Assembly: GCF_014725735.1 (NCBI RefSeq)
Contig: NZ_CP061368.1
Location: forward strand, 883,225 to 947,224
Direction: 5' to 3'
From: Wenzhouxiangella sp. AB-CW3
GTDB lineage: Bacteria; Pseudomonadota; Gammaproteobacteria; Xanthomonadales; Wenzhouxiangellaceae
DNA length: 64,000 nucleotides
Both the position numbers and the translations under genes were made by a program. Shown piece after piece: positions 1-8,456 of this stretch. The notes beneath the pieces are model-generated. The model was not told the DNA's origin. It saw only the letters and a list, made by a program, of their open reading frames with translations, and searched no databases. Each line of letters begins with the position of its first letter. The first letter of the stretch is position 1.

Positions 1-1386
1 CTGACGCCTGACCTGGACTTCGCCCAGGGTGCGCAGGGCGCGGGCGCGGCTGAGTGCGCTTTCCCAGTCGTCTCCGGCGTCGCGGGCGGTGAGGTAGCGC
101 AGGGCCTCGGCGCCGATGGAGTCGAGCAGGTCCAGGCGACCGATGGGGCGCAGGTGCTCGGCAAAGTCGCCGAGCATGAACTGGATCAGTTCCTCGGCTT
201 CCATCCTGCGCTTTTCGGCCAGCTCCAGTGCGCTTTCGGCCTGGCTGCGACCCTCGCGCGCCTCGGTTAGTCCGTACAGGGCAGCCACGGTACCGCCCAT
301 CAGGGCCAGGGCGATCAGGCCGCCGGCCGCGCTGACCAGGGCGTTGCGGCGCAGGAAACAGCGCAGCCGGTAGCTTCTGCTGTCGCCCATGGCCTGCAGG
401 GGTTCGGCATCCAGCCAGCGCTGCAGGTCTTCGGCCATGGCGGTGGCCGACTGGTAGCGGTGTTCGCGCTCGGGGGCCATGGCGCGCCTGGCCACGGCGC
501 GCAGTTCGGCTGGCAGTGCGGCGAGACGGGCCGTCCACTCCGGCAATGCCTCGGTTGATGCGTGGTTGCCCGCGCCGCTTTTCCGGCCCAGGGCCGAGTA
601 CGCCGTGGTGCCGTCGAAGCGCTGGCCTTCGCTCAGTTCGGCGCCGGCGTGGACGAGCAGGCAATGGGCCAGCACGGCGCCCAGGGCATAGACATCCGTG
701 CGTACATCGATGCGGCCACCGTCGCGATCGCGTTGTTCCGGCGCCATGTAGGCGGCGGTGCCGGCCCGATACAGGCCGCGTCCCGAACCCAGGTTCTCGC
801 CGACGCTCTCGATGGCAATGCCGAAGTCGATAATCTTGGGTTGCGGGCGTTGATACCGTTGCCCGACCAGGATGTTGGCCGGTTTGATATCGCGATGGAT
901 CAGGCCGTGCTGATGTGCGTGCTGCAGGCCGCCGCAGACTTCCACCATCAATGCCACCAACTCCCTGAGCGAGGGAGGGTGAGCGGCAATGTGCTCATGC
1001 AGGGGCTTGCCGGGGACATACTCCATCGCGAAGAAAAGGTTGCCGTCAGGCAACTCTCCGGCATCGTAGATGCGGGCGATGGCGTCGTGGGACAGTTGCG
1101 CCAGGGCCTGCCGTTCGACTTCAAAATGCGCTTCGGCCAGGCGTGAGCGACGCTCGGGTCGCATGACCTTCAACGCCACCTCACGTCTGAGGGGGGCGAC
1201 CTGCTCGGCCAGCCAGACCAGGCCCATGCCGCCGCTGCCAAGCTGCTTCTTGAGCAGGAAGGGGCCCAGGCGCTGGCCGGGCTGCCATTGCTCGGCCGAA
1301 GCCTCGGGCAGTTCATCCCAGCCCTCCACCTGGGTGGCGGGGCGGGTCAGGTCGTCGGCATCATTGTCGTGATTGTTCCCGGACAT
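1..1386 (-). CDS. Ser/Thr protein kinase, membrane-anchored (C-terminus cut by window edge)
   Basis: Reading leftward from an ATG at 1386, 462 codons are open to the window edge. It shows a eukaryotic-type kinase domain: glycine loop LGSGGMGLVW, lysine motif VALKVM, catalytic loop HRDIKPANILV, metal motif IIDFGIA and activation-segment end GTAAYMAPEQ. A hydrophobic segment follows (about residues 345-368), then the start of a charged helical region like the TPR part of the related kinase at 14560. It presumably phosphorylates cytoplasmic proteins on Ser/Thr and senses through its C-terminal part. It lies 66 bases downstream of the phoH-family gene on the same strand. The kinase call is firm; substrate and signal are unknown. 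Confidence 0.9.
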   Translation of the reverse strand, partial: MSGNNHDNDADDLTRPATQVEGWDELPEASAEQWQPGQRLGPFLLKKQLGSGGMGLVWLAEQVAPLRREVALKVMRPERRSRLAEAHFEVERQALAQLSHDAIARIYDAGELPDGNLFFAMEYVPGKPLHEHIAAHPPSLRELVALMVEVCGGLQHAHQHGLIHRDIKPANILVGQRYQRPQPKIIDFGIAIESVGENLGSGRGLYRAGTAAYMAPEQRDRDGGRIDVRTDVYALGAVLAHCLLVHAGAELSEGQRFDGTTAYSALGRKSGAGNHASTEALPEWTARLAALPAELRAVARRAMAPEREHRYQSATAMAEDLQRWLDAEPLQAMGDSRSYRLRCFLRRNALVSAAGGLIALALMGGTVAALYGLTEAREGRSQAESALELAEKRRMEAEELIQFMLGDFAEHLRPIGRLDLLDSIGAEALRYLTARDAGDDWESALSRARALRTLGEVQVRRQ

Positions 1387-1452
1387 GGGTGTAGCTGGTC
1401 GTCTCCCTTGACCGACCAGCATAACCGCTGCAAGCAGTGTCGGCCAGCAGGC

Positions 1453-2850
1453 CTACAGGGCCTCCGAGGCAAAGTCGGCCAGGCGAGAACGCTCGCCGCG
1501 CTTGAGCGTAACGTGACCCGCGTGCGGCCAGGCCTTGAATCGATCGACTGCGAAGGTCAGGCCGGAGGTGGTCTCGGTCAGGTAGGGCGTGTCGATCTGC
1601 TCGACGTTGCCCAGGCAGACGATCTTGGTGCCGGGCCCGGCACGGGTAATCAGCGTCTTCATCTGCTTGGGCGTGATGTTCTGGGCCTCGTCGATGATCA
1701 GGTAGCGATTGAGGAAGGTGCGCCCGCGCATGAAGTTGAGCGAGCGGATCTTGATTCTCGAGGCCATCAGCTCGTTGGTCACGGCGCGCCCCCATTCGCC
1801 GCCCTGTCCGGGATCCTCGGGTTCGGTCAGCACTTCCAGGTTGTCGGTCAGCGCCCCCATCCACGGCGTCATCTTTTCCTCCTCGGTGCCGGGCAGGTAG
1901 CCGATCTCGTCGCCCACCGAGACGGTGGCCCGGGTCATGACGATCTCGCGATAGACCTTTTCGTCGAGGGTCTGGGCGAGTCCGGCGGCCAGCGCCAGCA
2001 GGGTCTTGCCGCTGCCGGCCGTGCCCAGCAGGGTGACGAAGTCCACGTCGGGGTCCATCAGCAGGTTGAGCGCGAAATTCTGTTCCAGGTTGCGGGCCTG
2101 AATGCCCCAGACGCTGTGCTGTTCGCGCCGGAAATCCCGCGCCACCTCGATGATCAGTTCCTGGTCGGTGACTTCGCGGACCAGGGCTTCCAGTCCGTTG
2201 TCTTCAGCCAGCTGCAGGCACTGGTTGGGGTGCCATTCATCGTCGGACTGGCGACTGAGCCGGTAGTAGGTGCGGCCAGCCTCCGACCAGGAGTCGGCGG
2301 CCGGATGCGCGTCCCAGAAGTCGCCATTGAGCTCGGTGATGCCGGTGTAGAGCAGGCTGAGGTCGTCGAGCGCGCGGTCGTTGTAGTAGTCCTCGGCGGT
2401 GATGCCGTGAATGGCCGCCTTGATGCGCAGGTTGATGTCCTTGGACACCAGGATGACCTGGGTGTCGGGCATGCTGCGTTTCAGGCACAGCGCGGCCAGC
2501 AGGATCTCGTTGTCGGCCAGCGAGCGATCACCGACCAGCTCGGCGCCATTCTCGAACTGCTCGGTCTGAAAATACAGCCGCCCGCTGCCGGCCTGCAGAT
2601 TGAGGCCTTCGGGCTCGGTCAGCGCCAGTCCGTTCTCGAGCCGGTCGCCGGGGTGCATCAACTCGCCGATGAAGCGGCTGACCTGGCGCACGTTGCGGGC
2701 GACTTCGGACACCCCCTTCTTCGACCGGTCGAGCTCTTCGAGCACGATCATCGGCAGGTAGATGTCGTGCTCGGCAAAGCGAAACAGCGCCGTGGGATCG
2801 TGCATGAGCACATTGGTGTCGAGCAGATAGAGCCGCGGTCGTTCGGCCAT
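1453..2850 (-). CDS. PhoH-family ATPase with N-terminal PIN domain
   Basis: 465 residues. The N-terminus is a PIN nuclease domain: LLDTNVL with Asp11, and an acidic pair at Glu38/Glu39. The C-terminal half is a PhoH-type P-loop ATPase, with Walker A GTAGSGKT near residue 278 and Walker B LIIDEAQN near 383. The PIN-PhoH fusion is typical of the YlaK/PhoL group and is thought to act on RNA as an ATP-driven nuclease or helicase; the exact substrate is not established. The ATG at 2850 gives a full PIN domain. It lies 57 bases downstream of the bcp gene, probably co-transcribed. The kinase gene follows. Confidence 0.92.
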   Translation of the reverse strand: MAERPRLYLLDTNVLMHDPTALFRFAEHDIYLPMIVLEELDRSKKGVSEVARNVRQVSRFIGELMHPGDRLENGLALTEPEGLNLQAGSGRLYFQTEQFENGAELVGDRSLADNEILLAALCLKRSMPDTQVILVSKDINLRIKAAIHGITAEDYYNDRALDDLSLLYTGITELNGDFWDAHPAADSWSEAGRTYYRLSRQSDDEWHPNQCLQLAEDNGLEALVREVTDQELIIEVARDFRREQHSVWGIQARNLEQNFALNLLMDPDVDFVTLLGTAGSGKTLLALAAGLAQTLDEKVYREIVMTRATVSVGDEIGYLPGTEEEKMTPWMGALTDNLEVLTEPEDPGQGGEWGRAVTNELMASRIKIRSLNFMRGRTFLNRYLIIDEAQNITPKQMKTLITRAGPGTKIVCLGNVEQIDTPYLTETTSGLTFAVDRFKAWPHAGHVTLKRGERSRLADFASEAL

Positions 2851-2907
2851 GGGGTGGTTTTCTCCTGGGGGTAACGGGAATCGTGATGCGGGAGTGGAAC
2901 GGCCGGT

Positions 2908-3372
2908 TCAGGACAGCGCCCTGACGGCCTCGAGCACTTCCTCGACATGTCCGGGGACGCGCACCTTGCGCCATTCGCGCACGAGCTGACCGTCCCGGTC
3001 GAACAGAAATGTGCTGCGCTCGATGCCCATGACCTTCTTGCCGTACATGTTCTTTTCCTTGATGACATCGAACTGTCGGCACAGGGTTTCATCCGGGTCG
3101 GCAATCAGCGGAAAGGGGAACTCGTGCTTGGCCGCGAATTTCTCGTGCGAGGCCAGCTTGTCGCGCGAGACGCCGACGATCTCGCATTCATGCTTGCGGA
3201 ATTCGTCGTACAGGTCGCGAAATCCCTGGCCCTGCCGGGTGCATCCGGGGGTGTTGTCACGCGGGTAGAAATACAGCACCAGCGGCTTGCCGGCAAACGA
3301 CTCGAGCGCGACTTCGCCGTGGATGGTGGCGGGCAGAGAGGGCGAGGAGAGTTGGATGTCGGAATTACTCAT
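2908..3372 (-). CDS. bcp: Thioredoxin-dependent peroxiredoxin, Bcp/PrxQ family
   Basis: 154 residues, the usual Bcp length. The peroxidatic motif is TPGCT with Cys44. The protein reduces hydroperoxides in the cytoplasm with thioredoxin as the usual partner. In E. coli Bcp the resolving cysteine lies five residues after the peroxidatic one; here that position is Gln49, so the resolving Cys is missing there. Cys63 and Cys98 remain and could resolve, or the enzyme could be a 1-Cys type. The C-terminal part (STFLFDRDGQLVREWRKV) is typical. It is divergent from bamC and upstream of the phoH-family gene. Confidence 0.93.
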   Translation of the reverse strand: MSNSDIQLSSPSLPATIHGEVALESFAGKPLVLYFYPRDNTPGCTRQGQGFRDLYDEFRKHECEIVGVSRDKLASHEKFAAKHEFPFPLIADPDETLCRQFDVIKEKNMYGKKVMGIERSTFLFDRDGQLVREWRKVRVPGHVEEVLEAVRALS

Positions 3373-3661
3373 GAAATGTAAAAATTTTGTTTTATCAATG
3401 GGTTGTGTGAAAAATTCGCCCTTGGCAAGAGCGTTTCGGGTTACACTGTCAGAATACTTGTGCGCCCGGCAGGCCGCAAGTCATTGCCCGGCGCTGTCAT
3501 CAGGCCGTCATCCGCCCGGTCGTCCGGGGTGGGTTCGCCTGACTGGACGGGACCGCCTCAAGTTGCCTAAACTGCCATGCTTTTGCGTGGTCAAACGATG
3601 TTGCCGGGATCTGGCCCGGGAACCATTTCACCAACCTACTAGATGATCGGACCCAAGGGGT

Positions 3662-4288
3662 ATGACTCGAATTCTGAATACCATTTCTTCCATCCTGCTG
3701 GCGGCTGCCCTGCTGGCCATGCTCGGCGGCTGCGCCCGCGACCGTCAGCCGATTTATGCCGACAGCGAGGAGATCGACCCGATCGAGGCGCCGCCCGGAC
3801 TGGATCAGCCGCAGTTCCGCATGACCTACGAAGTGCCCGGTTATTTCCTGCCGGAACTGGCCGGACAGAGCAGCGCACGACCGCCGCACGTTCAGCCCAG
3901 TGCCGTGGCCGAAAGGTCGCGCTCCCATATTCGCTTCGGTGCCAAGGGGCTGTTTCTGGCCGTCGAGGACGAGCCGGAGAGTGTCTGGGACCGGTTGGCT
4001 GCCACGCTTGACCGTGATGGAATGGAAGTGCGCGAAATTGACGAATCGCAGCGTCGCTACCGCTTCCATTTCGATCATGATGCGCCCGAGCTCGGCCGTA
4101 CCGGTCTGGCCCGTCTGGCATTCTGGCGGCGTGGCGATACCGTTGACTACAGCGGTGATTATCACATCGAGGTGCGTGACGGCGAGGGCGAGACCGCGGA
4201 GCTCATCCTGCTCGACCCTGATGGCGAGATCCTGGAAATGGAACGCGCCGAGACGGTGCTGGCACGCCTGCGCGACGAGCTCGGTTGA
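3662..4288 (+). CDS. bamC: Outer-membrane assembly lipoprotein BamC-like
   Basis: 208 residues. The N-terminus is a lipoprotein signal ending in LAMLGGC, with lipidated Cys24 expected. A proline-rich stretch and a segment resembling the BamC N-terminal lasso follow, then a helix-grip-like domain (VEDEPESVWDRLAATL, then RYRFHFDHD) matching the BamC family. BamC is an accessory part of the BAM complex that inserts beta-barrel proteins in the outer membrane. It is shorter than E. coli BamC (344 residues), so the second grip domain appears to be missing. Bcp lies divergently upstream, as in enterics, but gcvR and dapA are absent between them. The start is supported by the complete signal peptide. 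Confidence 0.75.
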   Translation: MTRILNTISSILLAAALLAMLGGCARDRQPIYADSEEIDPIEAPPGLDQPQFRMTYEVPGYFLPELAGQSSARPPHVQPSAVAERSRSHIRFGAKGLFLAVEDEPESVWDRLAATLDRDGMEVREIDESQRRYRFHFDHDAPELGRTGLARLAFWRRGDTVDYSGDYHIEVRDGEGETAELILLDPDGEILEMERAETVLARLRDELG

Positions 4289-4294
4289 GTACAG

Positions 4295-4318
4295 GGCCAC
4301 GTCGCCTGTGGCGTGGCC
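4295..4318. terminator. GC-rich hairpin between convergent bamC and fdxA
   Basis: GGCCACG at 4295-4301 pairs perfectly with CGTGGCC at 4312-4318 around a 10-base loop. It sits in the 47-base gap between two convergent genes, a usual place for a bidirectional terminator. There is no clear U-tract on either side, so intrinsic termination is only inferred. Confidence 0.4.
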
Positions 4319-4335
4319 TCATGCTGCCTACGTGC

Positions 4336-4659
4336 TCAGCGCTCGAGGTGCTCTAGCTTGCCGGGCACGTCTTCCCACTCCTTGGCGTCTTCGGGCGCCG
4401 GTTTCATCTCGGTGATGACCGGCCACTCCCTGGACAACTCTGCATTGAGTTCGAGGAACTGCTCCTGTCCGGCCGGCAGGTCGTCTTCGGGGTAGATCGC
4501 ATCCACCGGGCATTCAGGCTCGCAGAGTGTGCAGTCGATGCACTCCTCCGGGTCGATGACCAGGAAATTCGGGCCTTCGTGAAAGCAGTCGACCGGACAG
4601 ACTTCGACGCAGTCGGTGTACTTGCACTTGATACAGTTTTCGGTCACTACAAAGGTCAT
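4336..4659 (-). CDS. fdxA: 7Fe-8S ferredoxin FdxA
   Basis: 107 residues, standard for the FdxA family. The first motif (Cys9, Cys12, Cys17, Cys21, Cys25) and the second [12 protein letters not shown] (Cys40, Cys43, Cys46, Cys50) fit one [3Fe-4S] and one [4Fe-4S] cluster. The long C-terminal tail ([18 protein letters not shown]) is a family hallmark. It is a soluble low-potential electron carrier and a possible partner of the ferredoxin enzymes at 23.4-34.7 kb and 42.7 kb, but that link is inference. It is divergent from pcnB and convergent with bamC. Confidence 0.97.
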   Translation of the reverse strand: MTFVVTENCIKCKYTDCVEVCPVDCFHEGPNFLVIDPEECIDCTLCEPECPVDAIYPEDDLPAGQEQFLELNAELSREWPVITEMKPAPEDAKEWEDVPGKLEHLER

Positions 4660-4825
4660 GATCGCATCAGTTCCTTCTGTGCTCGGGTCAACACCGTCCG
4701 GGAAGACCCGCGGCCGGCCATGGTGCTATGCTATGCGGCCATTATGATAACAATTCACCCGCACATTCAGGTGGCCTGAATGGCGTATTTCATGTTCAGG
4801 CAAGACGACTCCAGGCAAGCAACCA

Positions 4826-6097
4826 TTGAGTAATCAGCTCCGCATCATCGCGCTGGATGAACACGGCATTCGTCCCGAACGCATCAGCCCCAACGCGCGC
4901 AAGGTCATTGATCGACTGCAGGAGGCCGGCCACCAGGCCTTCGTGGTCGGTGGCAGTATTCGCGACCTGGTGCTCGGTCACGACCCCAAGGATTTTGACG
5001 TCGCCACCAGCGCCACCCCCGAGGAAGTGGCCGGGGTGTTTCGCAATGCACGCCTGATCGGCCGTCGTTTCCGCCTGGCCCACGTGCGGTTTGGTCGCGA
5101 AGTGATCGAGGTCGCCACCTTTCGCGGTTCGGGCGAGGGCGGCGACGATGAGCACCGCGAACTGGACGCCGGCCGGCTGGTGCGCGATAACGTCTGGGGC
5201 TCGGAAAGCGAGGACGCCCGGCGACGCGATTTCACCATCAATGCACTCATGTACGACCCGTCCGAGGCGGTGATTCGCGATCATGTCGGTGGCTACCAGG
5301 ATCTGCTGGATCGACGGTTGCGATTGATCGGTGACCCGGCCACACGCTATCGCGAAGACCCCGTGCGTCTGCTGCGTGCGGTGCGCTTCATGGTCAAACT
5401 CGATCTGAAGTTAGAGCCCGAGACCGCCGGCCCGGTGGTGACCATGGCGCCGCTGCTGCACGACATTCCGCCGGCACGTCTGTTCGACGAGATTCTCAAA
5501 CTGTTTATGAGCGGGCGGGCCTGGCCCACCTACCAGGCGCTGGTGCGCAGCCAGTTGTGGGAACCCCTGTTCCCGGGGCTGTTCGACGATCCGGCGCATC
5601 CGCCGGTGCTGGTCGAGCAGGCCATGAAAAACACCGATGACCGGGTTGCACAGGGCAAGCCGGTCACCCCGGGCTTTTTGTTTGCCGCCTTTCTCTGGCA
5701 GCGGGTCTCGGAGCGTGCCGAGGAGTTGATCGATCAGGGCCTGGCACCGGTCGAGGCACTGGCCGCCGCGGGCGAGGAAGCTATTTCCGCACAGGCCCGG
5801 CGCGTGGCCATTCATCGCCGCTTCTCGACCATTGCCAAGGAAATCTGGTGCATGCAGCCGCGCTTTCGCAAGCGCCGGGGTAAGCGGGCTTTGCGCTTGA
5901 TGTCGGAGCGCCGCTTCCGTGCCGCTTACGATTTTCTGCTGCTGCGCGCCATCGAGGATCCCGGGCTGCAGGAGCTGGCCGACTGGTGGACGACCATTCA
6001 GGAGGTCGATGCCGACGAACGCCAGCGCATGATTTCGGGTCCCGGCCGGAAGCGAGGCGGGCGCGCACGATCCGGAAAGCGCAAGGCAGTCCATTGA
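4826..6097 (+). CDS. pcnB: Poly(A) polymerase I
   Basis: 423 residues. The nucleotidyltransferase head carries FVVGGSIRDLVLG with the catalytic acidic pair in KDFDVAT (Asp56, Asp58). The RNA-binding tail ends in a basic stretch (GRKRGGRARSGKRK). The enzyme adds 3' poly(A) tails that mark RNA for decay; the long basic C-terminus favours PcnB over CCA-adding enzymes. The start is a TTG at 4826; no in-frame ATG precedes the conserved core and the ribosome site is weak, so the true start could differ slightly. It is first in pcnB-folK-panB-panC and overlaps folK. Confidence 0.93.
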   Translation: MSNQLRIIALDEHGIRPERISPNARKVIDRLQEAGHQAFVVGGSIRDLVLGHDPKDFDVATSATPEEVAGVFRNARLIGRRFRLAHVRFGREVIEVATFRGSGEGGDDEHRELDAGRLVRDNVWGSESEDARRRDFTINALMYDPSEAVIRDHVGGYQDLLDRRLRLIGDPATRYREDPVRLLRAVRFMVKLDLKLEPETAGPVVTMAPLLHDIPPARLFDEILKLFMSGRAWPTYQALVRSQLWEPLFPGLFDDPAHPPVLVEQAMKNTDDRVAQGKPVTPGFLFAAFLWQRVSERAEELIDQGLAPVEALAAAGEEAISAQARRVAIHRRFSTIAKEIWCMQPRFRKRRGKRALRLMSERRFRAAYDFLLLRAIEDPGLQELADWWTTIQEVDADERQRMISGPGRKRGGRARSGKRKAVH

Positions 6098-6627
6098 CGC
6101 GTAGCTGGATCGGACTGGGCGCCAATCTCGGCCAGCCCGAAGAAAATCTGGCCGCCGCGCTTGAACGGCTGCACCGGTCGGAGCGGGTGTGGGTCGCCGA
6201 GGTGTCTCCCGCATGGTGGACGCCGCCCTGGGGCGTGCAAGACCAGCCGTGGTACCTCAATGCCGTGGCCGCTCTCGACACCTCCCTCGACGCCCGTGCC
6301 CTGCTGGACCTTCTGCTGGCCGTCGAGGCAGAACTCGGCCGGCGCAGGGACGGACAGCGCTGGGGCGCACGAGCAATCGATCTCGACCTGTTGCTCCATG
6401 GCGACCATGTCATTGACGAGACCGACTTGACGGTGCCGCATCCACGTATTCCCGAGCGCGCTTTCGTGCTCGTGCCGCTGCACGCGGTGGCCCCGACATT
6501 GACCGTGCCCGGTCACGGTCGGGTTGACGAACTGCTGATGGCGCTGGACGATAGCGATATCCGCGCCATGCAGCCGGCCGGATCCCTGGCCTTCGACCCG
6601 GAATCAAGACCCTTGGAGGATTCATGA
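6094..6627 (+). CDS. folK: HPPK, 6-hydroxymethyl-dihydropterin pyrophosphokinase
   Basis: 177 residues from a TTG at 6094 that overlaps the pcnB stop (TTGA). An earlier in-frame ATG at 5986 would add residues unlike the family. SWIGLGANLG at the N-terminus, WGARAIDLDLLL in the middle and VPHPRIPERAFVLVPL are the standard HPPK signatures. It transfers pyrophosphate from ATP to 6-hydroxymethyl-7,8-dihydropterin in folate synthesis, in the cytoplasm. The 4-base overlaps with pcnB and panB suggest translational coupling. Confidence 0.95.
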   Translation: MTRSWIGLGANLGQPEENLAAALERLHRSERVWVAEVSPAWWTPPWGVQDQPWYLNAVAALDTSLDARALLDLLLAVEAELGRRRDGQRWGARAIDLDLLLHGDHVIDETDLTVPHPRIPERAFVLVPLHAVAPTLTVPGHGRVDELLMALDDSDIRAMQPAGSLAFDPESRPLEDS

Positions 6628-7430
6628 CCCAGGAACGCAGTGTTCGCACCGTGCCTGCCATGTCGGCCATGAAGGCCGCCGGCCAGCCCATTACCATGCT
6701 GACGGCCTATGACGCCAGTTTTGCCCAACTGATTGACCAGGCCGACGTCGACTGCGTATTGGTTGGCGATTCGCTCGGCAACGTCATCCAGGGGCGGGAC
6801 TCGACCCTGCCGGTGACCATCGATGACATGGTCTATCACGTCGAAGCCGTGCGTCGTGGCCTGCAGCACCCCTTGCTGATCGCCGATCTGCCCTTCATGA
6901 GCTACCACGATCGGACCCGGGCCATGGCCGCCGCAGCGGCGGTGATGCGAGCCGGAGCCGGCATGGTCAAGCTCGAAGGCGGTGCGGTCGTGGTGCCGAT
7001 CGTGGCCGACCTGGTTGCCCAGGGCATTCCCGTCTGTGGTCATTTAGGCCTGACGCCCCAGCATGTGCACCGTCTCGGTGGCTATCGCGTGCAGGGGCGC
7101 GACGAGGCACTTGCGCGTACGCTGCAGGAGGATGCCCGCGCGCTGGAGGCCGCCGGGGCCGGCATGCTGGTGCTCGAGTGCGTCCCTTCCGATCTGGCGC
7201 GCGGTATTGCCGATGAATTGCGGATTCCGGTCATCGGCATAGGTGCCGGCGTCGATGTCGATGGCCAGGTGCTGGTGCTCTATGACGTGCTCGGCATCAG
7301 TCCGGGCCGCCGGCCCCGCTTCGTGCGTGATTTCATGGCCGGTGCCGGCAGTATTCCCGAGGCGCTGCGCGCCTATGTCGAAGCCGTGCGCGAGCGCCGC
7401 TTCCCGGATGCCGACCACAGCTACGCCTGA
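6624..7430 (+). CDS. panB: 3-methyl-2-oxobutanoate hydroxymethyltransferase
   Basis: 268 residues, full length. ITMLTAYDASFAQLID, LVGDSLGNVIQG and VKLEGGA are PanB signatures; the acidic metal ligands lie in the GDS and DLPF segments. It makes ketopantoate from 2-oxoisovalerate and methylene-tetrahydrofolate, the first pantothenate-specific step. The ATG overlaps the folK stop by four bases. panC follows after two bases. Confidence 0.97.
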   Translation: MTQERSVRTVPAMSAMKAAGQPITMLTAYDASFAQLIDQADVDCVLVGDSLGNVIQGRDSTLPVTIDDMVYHVEAVRRGLQHPLLIADLPFMSYHDRTRAMAAAAAVMRAGAGMVKLEGGAVVVPIVADLVAQGIPVCGHLGLTPQHVHRLGGYRVQGRDEALARTLQEDARALEAAGAGMLVLECVPSDLARGIADELRIPVIGIGAGVDVDGQVLVLYDVLGISPGRRPRFVRDFMAGAGSIPEALRAYVEAVRERRFPDADHSYA

Positions 7431-7432
7431 GC

Positions 7433-8281
7433 ATGAAGCTGATCGAACAACTGCCTGACCTGGGCGCCACGCTGGATGCCTGGCGTCGCGCGGGCGAGAC
7501 GATTGCCCTGGTGCCCACCATGGGCAACTTGCATGATGGTCATCTGGCGTTGGTGGCCGCGGCGCGCGAACGTGCCCGGCGCACCGTGGTTAGTCTGTTC
7601 GTCAACCCGACCCAGTTCGGACCCAACGAGGACTATGAATCCTACCCGCGAACCCTGGATGCAGATCTGGCGGCACTGAAGCAGGCCGGTTGCGACCTGG
7701 TCTGGCGCCCCGATGTTGCAACCATGTATCCGTTCGACGCCGCCTTCATGCTGCGCGTGCCCGATCCGCTGGCCGATCAGCTCTGTGGCGCCTCGCGCCC
7801 GGGTCATTTCGACGGCGTGGCCAGCGTTGTCCTGCGACTGTTCAGCCAGGTCAGGCCGGACTGCGCAGTATTCGGCGAAAAGGACTACCAGCAACTGGTT
7901 ATCATCCGCCACCTGGTCGCGGACCTCTTTCTGGACATCGACATCATCGGCCTGCCGACCATTCGAGAGTCCGACGGCCTGGCGATGAGTTCACGCAATG
8001 CCTACCTGGACCAGGACGAGAGAAGGCGGGCCCCAACGCTGCACCGAGTACTGGTCGAAATGGCCGAATCGCTGGCCGCCGGTGGAGACTTCAAGGCCCT
8101 GCACACAGCCGCCCTGGAACAACTAGAAGCCGCCGGCTTCCACCCCGACTACATCGAATGGCGAACCGCCCGCGACCTCAGCCCCCCACGCCCCGACCAC
8201 CCCTCAAGACTCCTCGCCGCCGCCTGGCTGGGCAAAGCCCGCCTCATCGACAACGTCGCGGTGGGGGGGAAGACAGCGTGA
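7433..8281 (+). CDS. panC: Pantothenate synthetase
   Basis: 282 residues. VPTMGNLHDGHLALV is the HxGH nucleotidyltransferase motif, and EKDYQQLVIIRHLV and MSSRNAYL are further PanC signatures. It joins pantoate and beta-alanine with ATP. panD, often next in the operon, is absent, so beta-alanine must be supplied from elsewhere. The last codons and the stop lie inside the left arm of the repeat element at 8270-8434, so the C-terminal residues KTA come from repeat sequence. Confidence 0.97.
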   Translation: MKLIEQLPDLGATLDAWRRAGETIALVPTMGNLHDGHLALVAAARERARRTVVSLFVNPTQFGPNEDYESYPRTLDADLAALKQAGCDLVWRPDVATMYPFDAAFMLRVPDPLADQLCGASRPGHFDGVASVVLRLFSQVRPDCAVFGEKDYQQLVIIRHLVADLFLDIDIIGLPTIRESDGLAMSSRNAYLDQDERRRAPTLHRVLVEMAESLAAGGDFKALHTAALEQLEAAGFHPDYIEWRTARDLSPPRPDHPSRLLAAAWLGKARLIDNVAVGGKTA

Positions 8282-8434
8282 AGTGTGAAGAGAAAAAGTG
8301 TTAAGGATCAATGAGATGGGCAGGGGTTGCTGATGGCTGATACCTTCTCCCCACCACGAAGCCATCGGCCCCTACCAAAGCACCCGCCCCTTCACACTTA
8401 ACACTTAACACTTCACACTGTCTTTTCTTCACAC
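8270..8434. repeat. Intergenic element A: inverted heptamer-type arms around an 83-base core
   Basis: The left arm (8270-8306) and right arm (8389-8424, fading to 8434) are imperfect reverse complements over about 36 bases. Both are built from GTGTTAA/GTGTGAA/GTGAAGT-type heptamers. The core contains its own inverted repeat, GATGGCT at 8332-8338 against AGCCATC at 8360-8366. It fills the gap between convergent panC and parA and includes the panC stop codon. No protein is encoded. It shares its layout with elements B (51283) and C (55069), and TGATGGCT also occurs in the core of C. Confidence 0.75.
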
Positions 8435-8456
8435 TATCCCCTATTCACCCTTTCTT

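Noticed and set aside
1288-2874. A 528-codon rightward open frame opposite the phoH-family gene
   Set aside because: It lies antisense to a clear PhoH ATPase; the high GC content leaves opposite frames open. Its translation shows no motifs.
3422-3447. Promoter TTGGCA with TACACT upstream of bamC
   Set aside because: The spacer is only 14 bases, too short for sigma70.
6000-6093. Longer folK start at 5986
   Set aside because: It would extend into pcnB coding sequence and add residues unlike HPPK; the TTG at 6094 overlaps the pcnB stop and fits the family.
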